Of a stretch of 47,756 nt of DNA, positions 25,988 to 36,205 are shown in pieces. The notes beneath the pieces are model-generated. The model ran no database searches, was not told where the DNA came from, and saw nothing but the letters and a program-made list of their open reading frames with translations. Numbering within the stretch: the stretch's first letter is position 1; each line of letters begins with the position of its first letter. The stretch is from Burkholderiales bacterium (GTDB lineage Bacteria; Pseudomonadota; Gammaproteobacteria; Burkholderiales; Burkholderiaceae_C). The position numbers and the translations under genes are program-made. The stretch is taken from assembly GCA_947448955.1 (NCBI GenBank), contig CANFPU010000012.1, positions 1 through 47,756 of the forward strand, given 5' to 3'.

Positions 25988-26629
25988 TTGCTTTCAATCA
26001 TCCAAGCTGCTGGTTGGCCCATCTGGCCTCTGTTGATGTGCTCCGTGGTGGGCTTGGCGCTGGTCATCGAACGAATGCTGAGCCTGCGTTCAAGCCGCAT
26101 CCTGCCGCCCGCATTGCTCGAAGAGGTGATGGCAGTCAGCCGCACCAGCCTGCCATCCATGGACGTGGTCAACAAACTGGAAGGCAACTCGGTGCTCGGG
26201 CAGGTGCTGGCCACGGGTCTGCGTGCCGTGATCGTCGAGCCGCGCATCACGGAGCAAAGCCTGCGCCTGAGCTTCGAGAGCGGCGGACGTGCAGCTGCGC
26301 AGCAACTCGATCGATACCTGAACGCGCTGGGCACGATCGCCGCTGCTGCGCCGCTGCTGGGACTGCTGGGCACCGTGGTGGGCATGATCGAGATCTTCGG
26401 CTCACAAGCGCCAACGGGCGCTGCCAACCCGGCAGCGCTGGCGCATGGCATCTCGGTCGCGCTCTACAACACGGCATTCGGCTTGATCATCGCGATCCCC
26501 GCGCTGATGCTGTACCGCTACTTCAGGGGCCGAGTCGAGCAGCACGTTTTGAGCCTGGAGCAGGCTGCTGAGCGCCTGGTGCCGCACCTGATGCGCTTTG
26601 CAGTGCGCAGTGCAACGACGCCAAGCTGA
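25988..26629 (+). CDS. exbB: MotA/TolQ/ExbB proton channel family protein
   Basis: A 213-residue membrane protein with three hydrophobic segments. LSIIQAAGWPIWPLLMCSV is the standard N-terminus, APLLGLLGTVVGMIEIF the second helix region, and GISVALYNTAFGLIIAIPAL the third. It forms the proton channel that powers TonB-dependent transport with ExbD. The family N-terminus points to a TTG start at 25988; ATG 25853 would add 45 unlike residues. It is followed 13 bp later by exbD. Confidence 0.88.
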   Translation: MLSIIQAAGWPIWPLLMCSVVGLALVIERMLSLRSSRILPPALLEEVMAVSRTSLPSMDVVNKLEGNSVLGQVLATGLRAVIVEPRITEQSLRLSFESGGRAAAQQLDRYLNALGTIAAAAPLLGLLGTVVGMIEIFGSQAPTGAANPAALAHGISVALYNTAFGLIIAIPALMLYRYFRGRVEQHVLSLEQAAERLVPHLMRFAVRSATTPS

Positions 26630-26642
26630 CACCACAAACGCC

Positions 26643-27077
26643 ATGCATTTTCGGCGCCGCCGCATCGAAGAGCCCGAGATCAATCTGATCCCGTTTATCG
26701 ACGTGTTGCTGGTGGTGCTGATCTTCCTGATGCTGTCGACCACCTACAGCCGCTACTCCGAACTGCAGATCAACCTGCCAACGGCCGACGCTGAACGGCT
26801 CAAGGAGCGGCCGGCCGAGATTTTGGTCTCGGTGACCGCTGAAGGCCGCTATGCCGTCAACCGCGGTCCCTTAGAGGGCCGCAGCATCGAAGTGCTGACC
26901 GCAGCGTTGCAACGCGCCGCTACCGGCATCGACGACAAGTCGCCTGTCGTGATCGTCTCAGCGGATGCGCTGACGCCACACCAATCGGTGATCAACGTGC
27001 TGGACGCGGCGCGTCGAGCCGGCCTGCCGCGCCTGACCTTCGCGACACAACAGTCGGATGGCAGGGCGTCACGCTGA
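26643..27077 (+). CDS. exbD: Biopolymer transport protein ExbD/TolR
   Basis: A 144-residue protein with one N-terminal helix. The signature EINLIPFIDVLLVVLIFLML includes the membrane aspartate that carries protons. A periplasmic domain of about 100 residues follows. ATG 26643 matches the family. It pairs with ExbB and overlaps the lpxK start region. Confidence 0.93.
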   Translation: MHFRRRRIEEPEINLIPFIDVLLVVLIFLMLSTTYSRYSELQINLPTADAERLKERPAEILVSVTAEGRYAVNRGPLEGRSIEVLTAALQRAATGIDDKSPVVIVSADALTPHQSVINVLDAARRAGLPRLTFATQQSDGRASR

Positions 27078-28173
27078 GACCGAGTGGTCGAGCCGCGTGA
27101 CTGCGAGCCCCGTCGGCAGCCGTTTCTCGGCGCAGCTCTCAACCTGGGTCCAATCTCAGTGGCTTGGCCCGACCCCGAGCGCCGGTGCACGCCTTCTGCA
27201 GCCCATGGCCTGGCTTTATGCCGCGCTGGCAAACATGCACCGTGCCGCCTACCGGATCGGACTGCGCCGTGTACAGCGCGCGCCAGTGCCACTGCTGGTG
27301 GTAGGCAATCTGGTGGCTGGCGGCGCAGGCAAGACGCCGGCGGTGATGGCGCTGATCGAAAGTCTGAGACGACAAGGCTGGACGCCGGGAGTGATCTCGC
27401 GTGGCCATGGCCGGCGCAAGAGGTCGGTGCAGGCTGTGAGCCGCTTCAGCACGGCCACCGAGGTCGGTGACGAACCGCTGTTGATCCATTTGAGAAGCGG
27501 TGCGGCGGTGGTGGTCGGCGCCGACCGGTCCGCCGCTGCACTAGCGCTTTGCGCAGCCCATCCTGAAGTGGACCTGCTGCTGGCAGATGACGGCCTGCAA
27601 CACCACCGGCTACACCATGACATGGCCATCTGGGTCTTCGATGACCGAGGCGCTGGCAACAAGCTGGGACTACCGGCCGGACCCCTGCGCCAGGCCGTGC
27701 CCAAAACTCTGCCGCCACACACCCTCGTTCTTTACAACGCGGCGAAGGCCAGCACCGCGCTGCCTGGGCTTTGCGGCGCGAGAAGGCTGGGCCGCGTGCT
27801 GCCGCTGTCGGACTGGTGGCAGGGCCTGCAGCAAGAGGACTCAGATGCCGGCAACTGGGAGGCGCTACGTGGCCGCCGCGTGCTGGCTGCCGCTGGGCTG
27901 GCAAGGCCGGAAGCCTTCTTTGGGATGCTCGAAGCCCAGGGATTGCGCATCGACCGCCTGCCACTTCCAGACCACCATGGCTTCGATCCTCTGCCCTGGC
28001 CAGCCGGCACGGCCGATTTGATCGTCACTGAAAAAGATGCCGTCAAACTGCCGCCAGCAGCGGTCGGCAACACGAGAGTTTGGGTGGCGACGCTAGACTT
28101 CCAGCCCGAACCCGCTTTTGATGCGGCCCTGCGCGCGCTGTGCGCACCCTTCAAGCCACCCCATGAGCCTTGA
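27058..28173 (+). CDS. lpxK: Tetraacyldisaccharide 4'-kinase LpxK
   Basis: A 371-residue inner-membrane-associated kinase that phosphorylates the 4' position of the lipid A disaccharide. The N-terminal helix region is MAWLYAALANMHRAAYRIG, the P-loop is GNLVAGGAGKTP, and LLADDGLQHHRLHHD and IVTEKDAVKL are conserved. The ATG at 27058 overlaps exbD by 20 bp; a GTG at 27097 would avoid this and is equally possible. The order exbBD-lpxK-Trm112-kdsB is usual in Burkholderiales. Confidence 0.93.
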   Translation: MAGRHAETEWSSRVTASPVGSRFSAQLSTWVQSQWLGPTPSAGARLLQPMAWLYAALANMHRAAYRIGLRRVQRAPVPLLVVGNLVAGGAGKTPAVMALIESLRRQGWTPGVISRGHGRRKRSVQAVSRFSTATEVGDEPLLIHLRSGAAVVVGADRSAAALALCAAHPEVDLLLADDGLQHHRLHHDMAIWVFDDRGAGNKLGLPAGPLRQAVPKTLPPHTLVLYNAAKASTALPGLCGARRLGRVLPLSDWWQGLQQEDSDAGNWEALRGRRVLAAAGLARPEAFFGMLEAQGLRIDRLPLPDHHGFDPLPWPAGTADLIVTEKDAVKLPPAAVGNTRVWVATLDFQPEPAFDAALRALCAPFKPPHEP

Positions 28174-28372
28174 CCATCGATTGATCAGCTTGCTGGTATG
28201 CCCGTTGTGCAAAGGCCCGCTGCACCTGGCCCGAGAACCAGCGGGGTCGACTGAACTTCAATGCCCGGCGGACCGGCTGGGGTTCCCGATCCGCGACGAC
28301 ATCCCCGTGATGCTCGAAGCCGAGGCCAGGGTACTTGAAGCCTTTCCGCCCTCACCGCCGAGCCCACTGTGA
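28163..28372 (+). CDS. Trm112-like (UPF0434) zinc-ribbon-type protein
   Basis: A 69-residue protein starting [20 protein letters not shown] and containing [20 protein letters not shown]. This is the Trm112-like family often found between lpxK and kdsB. Cys are at CPLC and QCPA. The function in bacteria is unsettled. It overlaps the lpxK stop by 11 bp and the kdsB start by 4 bp. Confidence 0.9.
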   Translation: MSLDHRLISLLVCPLCKGPLHLAREPAGSTELQCPADRLGFPIRDDIPVMLEAEARVLEAFPPSPPSPL

Positions 28373-29160
28373 CCCACGGCCCCAACGGTGGCGGCGCACC
28401 GGGCTTCACCGTGCTGATCCCGGCGCGTTTGGCCAGCAGCCGACTGCCCGACAAACCTCTGGCCGACATCGCTGGCCTGCCGATGGTGGTACGGGTGGCG
28501 CAAGCTGCGGCCGCTAGTTTGGCCGCCCGCGTGGTGGTGGCGGCAGACTCGACACGCATCCTTGAAGCATGCCAGTCGCATGGGATTGCGGCGCTGCTCA
28601 CACGCAGCGACCACCAAAGCGGCAGCGACCGTCTGGCCGAGGCCTGTGTTCAATTGGGATTGGACGACGACGACCTGGTGGTCAATGTCCAGGGCGACGA
28701 ACCGCTGATCGCGCCCGAGATGATCGATGCTTGCGCCGCACTGCTGAGAGAGCAACCCGACTGCGTGATGGCCACCGTGGCGCATGCCATCGAAGATGTG
28801 ACCGAATTCACCAATCCCAACGTCGTCAAGGTGGTGCTCGACGCCGCCGGCCGTGCGCTGTATTTCTCTCGCGCACCGATTGGCTGGTGGCGCGACGGCT
28901 TTGCAGACGGCATCCACGCACTGCCCGCCTCGCCCACCGCATTGCGTCACGTTGGTCTATACGCCTACCGCGCCGGCTATCTGCGCCGCTTTCCAACGCT
29001 GCCGGTGGCGCCGCTTGAAACCCTTGAATCGCTCGAGCAGTTGCGAGTGCTCTGGCACGGCGAGCGGATTGCGGTTCACGTCAGCGCCGAGCGCCCCGGG
29101 CCAGGCGTTGACACGCCCGAGGACCTGGCACGGGTCAGGGCGCTGTTCAAGGCGACCTGA
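28369..29160 (+). CDS. kdsB: 3-deoxy-manno-octulosonate cytidylyltransferase KdsB
   Basis: A 263-residue CMP-Kdo synthetase, which activates Kdo for lipopolysaccharide core. It has [17 protein letters not shown] at the N-terminus, NVQGDEPLI, and PNVVKVVLD near the middle. The start is GTG at 28369, overlapping the preceding stop (GTGA). Several Gly residues precede the conserved domain. Confidence 0.95.
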   Translation: MTHGPNGGGAPGFTVLIPARLASSRLPDKPLADIAGLPMVVRVAQAAAASLAARVVVAADSTRILEACQSHGIAALLTRSDHQSGSDRLAEACVQLGLDDDDLVVNVQGDEPLIAPEMIDACAALLREQPDCVMATVAHAIEDVTEFTNPNVVKVVLDAAGRALYFSRAPIGWWRDGFADGIHALPASPTALRHVGLYAYRAGYLRRFPTLPVAPLETLESLEQLRVLWHGERIAVHVSAERPGPGVDTPEDLARVRALFKAT

Positions 29161-29232
29161 GCCTGGCGGGCAGTTGCTCAATGGCACTGGGTACGGGCGC
29201 CCATCGTCAGCTTGGCGCCAGCACCCCCGTGA

Positions 29233-29970
<738 letters not shown>

Positions 29971-29995
29971 GCAAGGCCTGGACTGCTCTACCACG

Positions 29996-30019
29996 ACGGC
30001 CACCGCAAGTGGCCGTTTT
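29996..30019 (+). terminator. Terminator after adk
   Basis: ACGGCCAC, five-base loop CGCAA, GTGGCCGT, then TTT: an eight-pair stem with a short T-run, 26 bp after the adk stop. Confidence 0.85.
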
Positions 30020-30053
30020 GCATCAACAGCATGCAAACATTTAAGGAAACACC

Positions 30054-30824
30054 ATGGACATCGCGGGCAAGGTTTTCATTGTCACTGGCGGCGCATCTGG
30101 ACTGGGCGAGGGCACGGCGCGAATGCTGGTCCGCGAAGGCGCCAAGATTGTCATCGCCGATCTGCAGGTCGAACGCGGGCAGACGCTGGCTGCCGAACTC
30201 GGCGGCCCTGCTCATGCAATCTTCGTGCGCTGCGACGTCAGCCAGGACGCAGACGGCCGCGCTGCGGTCGCACAAGCACAGGCCATGGGACCGTTGTTCG
30301 GGCTGGTCAACTGCGCAGGCATCGCACCGGCGGCCAAAACCGTGGGCAAGGAAGGGGCGCATCCGCTGGAGGTCTTCACCAAGACCGTCGCCGTCAACCT
30401 GATCGGCAGTTTCAACATGATCCGGCTGGCCGCCGAGGCGATGTGCAGCAACCAGCCCGAGCCCACCGGCGAGCGCGGCGTGCTGATCAGCACTGCCAGC
30501 GTGGCGGCTTACGACGGCCAGATCGGCCAGGCGGCCTATGCCGCCAGCAAGGGAGGCGTGGTCGGCATGACACTGCCGATCGCGCGTGACCTGGCGCGCA
30601 ACGGCATCCGCGTGATGACGATCGCACCTGGCATCTTCGGCACGCCCATGCTGTTCTCGTTGCCCCAAACTGTCCAGGACGCCTTGGCCGCCAATGTGCC
30701 TTTTCCGAGCCGGCTGGGCACCCCGGCAGACTACGCCAAGCTCGTGCACCAGATCATCACCAACGAGATGCTCAATGGCGAGGTGATCCGGCTTGACGGC
30801 GCCATCCGCCTGGCGCCGAAGTAA
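30054..30824 (+). CDS. SDR, type-2 3-hydroxyacyl-CoA dehydrogenase-like
   Basis: A 256-residue SDR resembling HSD17B10-type 3-hydroxyacyl-CoA dehydrogenases. It has [23 protein letters not shown], the serine in [14 protein letters not shown], the YAASK pair, and the C-terminal [17 protein letters not shown] block typical of this subgroup. It probably acts in beta-oxidation or branched-chain acyl-CoA breakdown with NAD. AAGGAA precedes the ATG. It stands alone between adk and modB. Confidence 0.88.
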   Translation: MDIAGKVFIVTGGASGLGEGTARMLVREGAKIVIADLQVERGQTLAAELGGPAHAIFVRCDVSQDADGRAAVAQAQAMGPLFGLVNCAGIAPAAKTVGKEGAHPLEVFTKTVAVNLIGSFNMIRLAAEAMCSNQPEPTGERGVLISTASVAAYDGQIGQAAYAASKGGVVGMTLPIARDLARNGIRVMTIAPGIFGTPMLFSLPQTVQDALAANVPFPSRLGTPADYAKLVHQIITNEMLNGEVIRLDGAIRLAPK

Positions 30825-30928
30825 GTGCCCACCCCGGCCCGCCGGTTCCGTTGTGTCACGGCCGGTGACGGCCAACTCAGATTGGCAGCTGCTTCAGCGC
30901 ACCCTCGCCCTGGTGATCCCACCGAACG

Positions 30929-31609
30929 ATGAATGCGTCCACCTGGACCACCATAGCCCTGACGGCCCAGCTGGCGGGCCTGAGCACGCTGCTGCTGCTG
31001 CTGCTGGGCACCCCGCTGGCTTGGTGGCTGGCCCGCACCCGATCGCCCGTCAAGCCGTTTGCGGCTTCTCTGGTGGCGATGCCGCTGGTACTGCCGCCAT
31101 CGGTGCTGGGCTTTTACCTGCTGCTGCTGATGGGGCCGCAAGGCTTGGTCGGACAGTTCACCGAAGCGTTGGGATTGGGCCGGCTGCCATTCAGCTTTGG
31201 CGGGCTGGTGGTGGCATCGGTGCTGTACTCGATGCCCTTCGTGGTGCAGCCGATTGCTCAGGCCTTCGAGGCCATTCCCGAACGTATGCTCGAGGCTGCG
31301 GCGACCTTGCGCGCCTCCAGGCTTGACCGTTTCTTCAGCGTTGCCTTGCCACTGGCGCGACCCGGATTGGTCACGGCCGCGGTGCTGGGTTTTGCTCACA
31401 GCGTGGGCGAGTTCGGGGTGGTCCTGATGATCGGCGGCAATATCCCGGGGCAGACGCGGGTGCTGTCGGTCGCGATCTACGAACATGTCGAAGCCAGCGA
31501 GTTCGACCAGGCGCACCAGCTCGCCGCCGGATTGGTGGTGTTTGCGCTGCTGGTGCTGATCACGCTGTACCGGGTCAACTGGACGCCACGGGGCGAGGCC
31601 GCCGCTTGA
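30929..31609 (+). CDS. modB: Molybdate ABC transporter permease ModB
   Basis: A 226-residue permease with about five to six membrane helices. It contains MPLVLPPSVLGFYLLL and the coupling-loop block EAAATLRASRLDRFFSVALP, with HSVGEFGVVLMIGGNIPG near the C-terminus, all typical of ModB. Its TGA overlaps the modC start (TTGA). No modA is upstream; the preceding gene is an SDR. Confidence 0.93.
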   Translation: MNASTWTTIALTAQLAGLSTLLLLLLGTPLAWWLARTRSPVKPFAASLVAMPLVLPPSVLGFYLLLLMGPQGLVGQFTEALGLGRLPFSFGGLVVASVLYSMPFVVQPIAQAFEAIPERMLEAAATLRASRLDRFFSVALPLARPGLVTAAVLGFAHSVGEFGVVLMIGGNIPGQTRVLSVAIYEHVEASEFDQAHQLAAGLVVFALLVLITLYRVNWTPRGEAAA

Positions 31610-32700
31610 TCACAGCCAACCTGAGCCTGCAACGCACCGACTTCAACCTCGATGTGGCGCTGCAATTGCCCTCGCAGGGTGTCTCGGCGCTGTTCGGGCC
31701 GTCGGGCTGCGGCAAGACCACCTTGCTGCGAGCATTGGCAGGCCTGGACCGTGCACACGGCCGCGTCGCGTTGGAGACCGAGGTGTGGCAGGACGATAGC
31801 ACCGGCTATTGGCTGCCAACCCATCAGCGGGCGCTGGGCTATGTGACGCAGGAGGCCGCACTGTTTCCGCACTTGGACGTGCGCGCAAACCTGGACTATG
31901 GTCGCCGACGCAGCGGTCCAGCAGCAAAGCGCTTCGCGCTCGACGCGGTGGTTGATCTGCTGGGCATCGGCCCGTTGATGCAACGCCGGCCCAGCACGCT
32001 GTCAGGCGGTGAGCGCCAGCGGGTGGCCATCGCTCGCGCTTTGGCCACCGCGCCTCGCCTGCTGCTGATGGATGAGCCTCTGGCCGCGCTCGACGCGCAA
32101 CGCAAGGCCGAAATCCTGCCGTACCTCGAGCGCTTGCACCGGGAGCTGGCGCTGCCCATCGTCTACGTCACGCACGCGATGGACGAAGTAGCTCGGCTGG
32201 CCGACCACCTAGTCCTGCTGCAAGCAGGCCGGGTGCTGGCAGCCGGACCGCTGTCAGCGCTGCTGTCTCGCACCGACCTGCCACTGGCACGCCAAGACGA
32301 TGCGGGGGTGGTGATCGAGGCCGATGTGACCGAACACGACCCGCGCTACGGTCTGTCGCGCATCGGATTTGCCGGCGGCTCGCTGTGGGTGGGCGAAACC
32401 CAAGAGGTCATCGGCAAATCGGTACGGGCACGCGTGCTGGCGCGCGACGTCAGCATCACGAAGTCCCGACCCACAGAAACCAGCGTGATCAATGTGCTGC
32501 CCGTGGTGCTGGAGGCTGTAGAGGCCGATCACAGCACCGTACTGCTCAAGCTGCGGGTCAGCGACACGGCGCCAGCGCAGTGTGCAGTTCGGCTGCTGGC
32601 GCGCATCACTCGACGAAGTTGCGAGTCGCTGTCGCTGCAGCCGGGGGATGCGCTGTTCGCTCAGATCAAGGGCGTGGCGCTGATGGAAGCACATCGGTGA
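31606..32700 (+). CDS. modC: Molybdate ABC transporter ATPase ModC
   Basis: A 364-residue ATPase. It has Walker A GPSGCGKTTLL, signature LSGGERQRVAIARAL, Walker B LLLMDEPLAALD, and the switch histidine in YVTHAMDEV. The C-terminal MOP-type domain (about 290-360) binds molybdate in homologues. The start is TTG at 31606, coupled to modB. The substrate-binding protein is not in this window. Confidence 0.93.
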   Translation: MITANLSLQRTDFNLDVALQLPSQGVSALFGPSGCGKTTLLRALAGLDRAHGRVALETEVWQDDSTGYWLPTHQRALGYVTQEAALFPHLDVRANLDYGRRRSGPAAKRFALDAVVDLLGIGPLMQRRPSTLSGGERQRVAIARALATAPRLLLMDEPLAALDAQRKAEILPYLERLHRELALPIVYVTHAMDEVARLADHLVLLQAGRVLAAGPLSALLSRTDLPLARQDDAGVVIEADVTEHDPRYGLSRIGFAGGSLWVGETQEVIGKSVRARVLARDVSITKSRPTETSVINVLPVVLEAVEADHSTVLLKLRVSDTAPAQCAVRLLARITRRSCESLSLQPGDALFAQIKGVALMEAHR

Positions 32701-32712
32701 AAATCCATTCTC

Positions 32713-33333
32713 ATGGAAACCCCCGGCAATTTGTTCGTCGTAGCCGCGCCCAGCGGCGCTGGCAAGTCCAGCCTGGTCAAGGCCTTGCTGGAACTCGATG
32801 CGCATCTCGCGGTGTCGGTCTCGCACACCACACGTCCGCCGCGAGGTCAGGAAAGAGATGGTCGCGAATACTGGTTCATCGCCGTGCCCATGTTCCGAGA
32901 GATGGTCGCACGAGGCGACTTTTTCGAATGGGCCGAAGTCCATGGCAATCTCTATGGCAGCTCACGCCCGGCCATCGCACAAAGCCTGGCAGCAGGCATC
33001 GATGTAGTGCTGGAGATCGACTACCAGGGTGCTTTGCAGATCAAGCAATTGTTCGAGCATGCGGTACTGATCTTCATCCTGCCCCCAGGCTGGGACGAAC
33101 TGCGCCAGCGCCTGACCCGGCGCGGCGAAGACCCGCCAGAGGTGATCGAACAACGCATGGTCAATGCCCGCACCGAAGTGGCACAGGCCAGACATTTCGA
33201 TTTTGTTATCATCAACTCTTTATTTGAGACGGCCCTCTTCGACCTCAAGACCGTCGTGCATTCCCAGCGCTTGCGCTACGCCGCGCAGCAACGCAACAAA
33301 TCGCAGGTGTTTTCAGCGCTGGGTCTGATCTGA
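32713..33333 (+). CDS. gmk: Guanylate kinase
   Basis: A 206-residue GMP kinase. The P-loop is [32 protein letters not shown] binds GMP, and [11 protein letters not shown] is conserved. It lies 12 bp after modC and 44 bp before rpoZ. The order gmk-rpoZ-spoT is widespread in proteobacteria. Confidence 0.97.
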   Translation: METPGNLFVVAAPSGAGKSSLVKALLELDAHLAVSVSHTTRPPRGQERDGREYWFIAVPMFREMVARGDFFEWAEVHGNLYGSSRPAIAQSLAAGIDVVLEIDYQGALQIKQLFEHAVLIFILPPGWDELRQRLTRRGEDPPEVIEQRMVNARTEVAQARHFDFVIINSLFETALFDLKTVVHSQRLRYAAQQRNKSQVFSALGLI

Positions 33334-33377
33334 ACATTCGCTGAAATTCGCAGTCTCACTCTCTAGAAGGCAAACCC

Positions 33378-33581
33378 ATGGCCCGCATCACCGTCGAAGA
33401 CTGCCTGGAAAAAATCCCCAACCGCTTCCAACTGGTGCTGGCAGCGACCTACCGCGCCCGCATGCTCAGCCAGGGCCACACCCCCAAAATCGACAGCAAG
33501 AACAAGCCAGGCGTGACCGCATTGCGTGAAATTGCTGCAGGCGTCGTGGGCATCGAAATGCTGCGCCGAGTACCGCTGTAA
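33378..33581 (+). CDS. rpoZ: RNA polymerase omega subunit
   Basis: A 67-residue omega subunit starting [20 protein letters not shown], with the conserved ATYRARML helix and TALREIAAG. It aids RNA polymerase assembly and ppGpp response. GAAGG precedes the ATG. A strong terminator follows, so spoT probably has its own promoter. Confidence 0.97.
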   Translation: MARITVEDCLEKIPNRFQLVLAATYRARMLSQGHTPKIDSKNKPGVTALREIAAGVVGIEMLRRVPL

Positions 33582-33604
33582 GCCGGCTGAGACCCCAAAC
33601 ATCA

Positions 33605-33628
33605 GGCGCCGAAAGGCGCCATTTTTTT
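33605..33628 (+). terminator. Terminator after rpoZ
   Basis: GGCGCC-GAAA-GGCGCC-A followed by seven T: a six-pair stem with a GNRA tetraloop, a textbook intrinsic terminator. Confidence 0.93.
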
Positions 33629-33715
33629 GCCTGCCAGCGGTCGGGCCGGGCGATGTATTTTCAAACCCGTGAGCCAGAAGGCTACCGGGGGGTCGAATAC
33701 AGGCTAAATTAGGGT

Positions 33716-36010
33716 ATGGGCATCCGATCCTTTGCCGCCGAATTGCTGCTGCCTGCCGTGCTGCAGGCCAAGTCGCGCCACACCGCGCCTGCCGCAGCGC
33801 CGGGCGCACCGGAGGCGATATCGTTTGCGGTGCTTGCGGAAAAGCTGGACTACCTCGACAAGGCCGAGGTCAAGCTGGTGCGCGAGGCCTACAAGTTCGC
33901 TGACCAGGCGCACCTTGGCCAATTCCGGGCCAGCGGTGAGCCGTACATCACCCATCCTCTGGCAGTGGCCGGACTGGTGGCCGATTGGCGGCTCGACGTC
34001 CAAGCGCTGATGGCGGCGCTGATGCATGACGCGATGGAAGACTGTGGCATCACCAAGGTCGAGTTGATCGAACGCTTTGGCGCACCCACTGCAGAACTGG
34101 TCGATGGACTGACCAAGCTCGACAAGCTGCAGTTCTCGACCCGTGAAGAGGGCCAAGCCGAGAGCTTCCGCAAGATGCTGCTGGCGATGGCGCGCGATGT
34201 ACGCGTGATATTGATCAAGCTCGCCGACCGACTGCACAACATGCGAACGATGTCTGCGATGACGCCGACACGACGCAGCCGCATCGCCCGAGAAACGTTG
34301 GACATCTATGCGCCGATCGCCCACCGGCTCGGCTTGAACATGATTTACCGCGAGTTGCAGGAGCTCTCTTTCGAGCACCTGTACCCTTGGCGTCACGCCG
34401 CACTGGCCAAGGCGATAAAACGTGCAAGAGGCTTCCGTCGCGACATCGTTGAACGCGTCCGCACCGAAGTCGACAAGACCTTTGCCGGCGCAAAGATCAA
34501 GGTCGATGTCTCCGGGCGCGAGAAAACCGTCTACAGCATCTACCGAAAGATGCGCCAGAAACACACCGGATTTGCCCAGGTCAACGATATTTTTGGCTTC
34601 CGAATCGTGGTGCCACAGTTGATGGATTGCTATCTCGCGTTGGGGCTGTTGCATCAGCTCTACAAGCCGGTGCCCGGGCGCTTCAAGGACTACATTGCGA
34701 TCCCCAAGGTCAATGGCTACCAGTCGCTGCACACCACCTTGGTCAGTCCATTGGGCACGGCGGTCGAGTTCCAGATCCGTACCGAGCCGATGCACGCGGT
34801 GGCCGAGACCGGTATCGCCGCGCATTGGCTTTACAAGCACGGGGTCAAGCATCAAGGCAGCGGCGCCAACGAGGCGCAGCGTTTGGGCTCGATGTGGCTG
34901 AAATCACTGCTCGACATCCAGGATGAAACCCGCGATGCGGCCGAGTTTCTAGAGCACATCAAGATCGATCTGGTGCCCGAGGCGGTCTACGTGTTCACGC
35001 CCAAGAGCAAGATCCTGGCCTTGCCTCGTGGCGCCACAGCGGTCGACTTCGCTTACGCGATCCACTCCGATGTCGGCGACCGCTGCGTGGCCGTCAAGGT
35101 CAACAACGAGCCGGTGGCACTGCGTACCGAGTTGAAGAGCGGCGACGTGGTCGAGATCGTCACCGCGACCGGCGCACGGCCCAATCCGGGCTGGCTGAAT
35201 TTCGTCGGCACCGGCCGCGCTCGGTCGAGGATCCGGCATTTCCTCAAGACCATGGAGCATGAAGAATCGCGCGGGTTGGGCGAGAAGCTGCTGGCTCAAG
35301 CGCTTCGGGCCGAAGGTCTGTTGCTGCCTTCGGACCCAATCGACGACGCCAAATCCCATGCGCTGTGGCAGCAACTCACGCGTTGGAGCGGCAACCGCAA
35401 CCGCGCCGATCTGCTGGTGGACATTGGCCTGGGCCGCAAGATCGCCACTATCGTCGCCAAACGCTTGGCGCAGTTGATCGCCGAACGGGGTGGCCGGCCC
35501 GACGCGGTGACGCTGACGCTGAATCGTTTCGGTGTTGACGATGATGTCGCCATGCCGATCCCCGGGGTGGTGATCGACGGCACCGAGGGTGCAACGGTAC
35601 AACTCGCCCTCTGCTGCAAACCCATACCGGGTGACGAAATACGCGGCTACCTAGGCCGCGGCGAAGGCCTTCGGGTGCACACCGCCGAATGCAGTACCGG
35701 CAGGCGTCTTGCCGATCGCGACCCCGAGCGCTGGATCGCCGTTGAGTGGGCCGAACAACCGAGCCGTCACTTCGAAACCAGCGTCAAGCTGCTGGTCAAG
35801 AACAGCAAGGGAGCGCTGGCGCAACTCGCCGCCGCGGTCAGTGCCTCCGAGGCCGACATCAGCCACATCGAGATGGACAGCGAGCCGCAGGACGACGCGA
35901 CCGAGTTGCGGCTACTGCTCGCGGTGCGAGACCGCCAACACTTGGCCGATGTGCTGCGCACGCTGAAGCGATCGCCGCCGGTATTGCGAGCCTCGCGCAT
36001 CAAGCCCTGA
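33716..36010 (+). CDS. spoT: Bifunctional (p)ppGpp synthetase/hydrolase SpoT
   Basis: A 764-residue RelA/SpoT protein. In order: an HD hydrolase domain (HPLAVAGLVADW, MHDAMEDC, ADRLHNMRTM), a synthetase domain (GREKTVYSIYRKM, FGFRIVV, GRFKDYIAIPKVNGYQSLHT), TGS (VYVFTPKSKILALPRG), a helical region, and a C-terminal ACT domain. Both catalytic halves look complete. It sets the level of the stringent-response nucleotides. ATG 33716 is used. Confidence 0.96.
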   Translation: MGIRSFAAELLLPAVLQAKSRHTAPAAAPGAPEAISFAVLAEKLDYLDKAEVKLVREAYKFADQAHLGQFRASGEPYITHPLAVAGLVADWRLDVQALMAALMHDAMEDCGITKVELIERFGAPTAELVDGLTKLDKLQFSTREEGQAESFRKMLLAMARDVRVILIKLADRLHNMRTMSAMTPTRRSRIARETLDIYAPIAHRLGLNMIYRELQELSFEHLYPWRHAALAKAIKRARGFRRDIVERVRTEVDKTFAGAKIKVDVSGREKTVYSIYRKMRQKHTGFAQVNDIFGFRIVVPQLMDCYLALGLLHQLYKPVPGRFKDYIAIPKVNGYQSLHTTLVSPLGTAVEFQIRTEPMHAVAETGIAAHWLYKHGVKHQGSGANEAQRLGSMWLKSLLDIQDETRDAAEFLEHIKIDLVPEAVYVFTPKSKILALPRGATAVDFAYAIHSDVGDRCVAVKVNNEPVALRTELKSGDVVEIVTATGARPNPGWLNFVGTGRARSRIRHFLKTMEHEESRGLGEKLLAQALRAEGLLLPSDPIDDAKSHALWQQLTRWSGNRNRADLLVDIGLGRKIATIVAKRLAQLIAERGGRPDAVTLTLNRFGVDDDVAMPIPGVVIDGTEGATVQLALCCKPIPGDEIRGYLGRGEGLRVHTAECSTGRRLADRDPERWIAVEWAEQPSRHFETSVKLLVKNSKGALAQLAAAVSASEADISHIEMDSEPQDDATELRLLLAVRDRQHLADVLRTLKRSPPVLRASRIKP

Positions 36011-36205
36011 AGCCGTTCGGTCAAGCTTCGGCAGCCTGCAACGCCAGTGCATCGGGTGTGACTCGCGTCACCAAGCCAGCGCCGTTCTCTGCCACCGCCC
36101 GGCCAATCACGACTAGAGTGCAGGTCAGATCGCTGAAAGCGACAGATAGCTCAGGGAAACCAAATCGGCGTCCGCTTGCTCACGCAGCCGGGCGCCGACT
36201 GGTTT

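Noticed and set aside
30855-30869. GTCAC/GTGAC inverted repeat before modB
   Set aside because: It does not match the ModE consensus and is too short to call.
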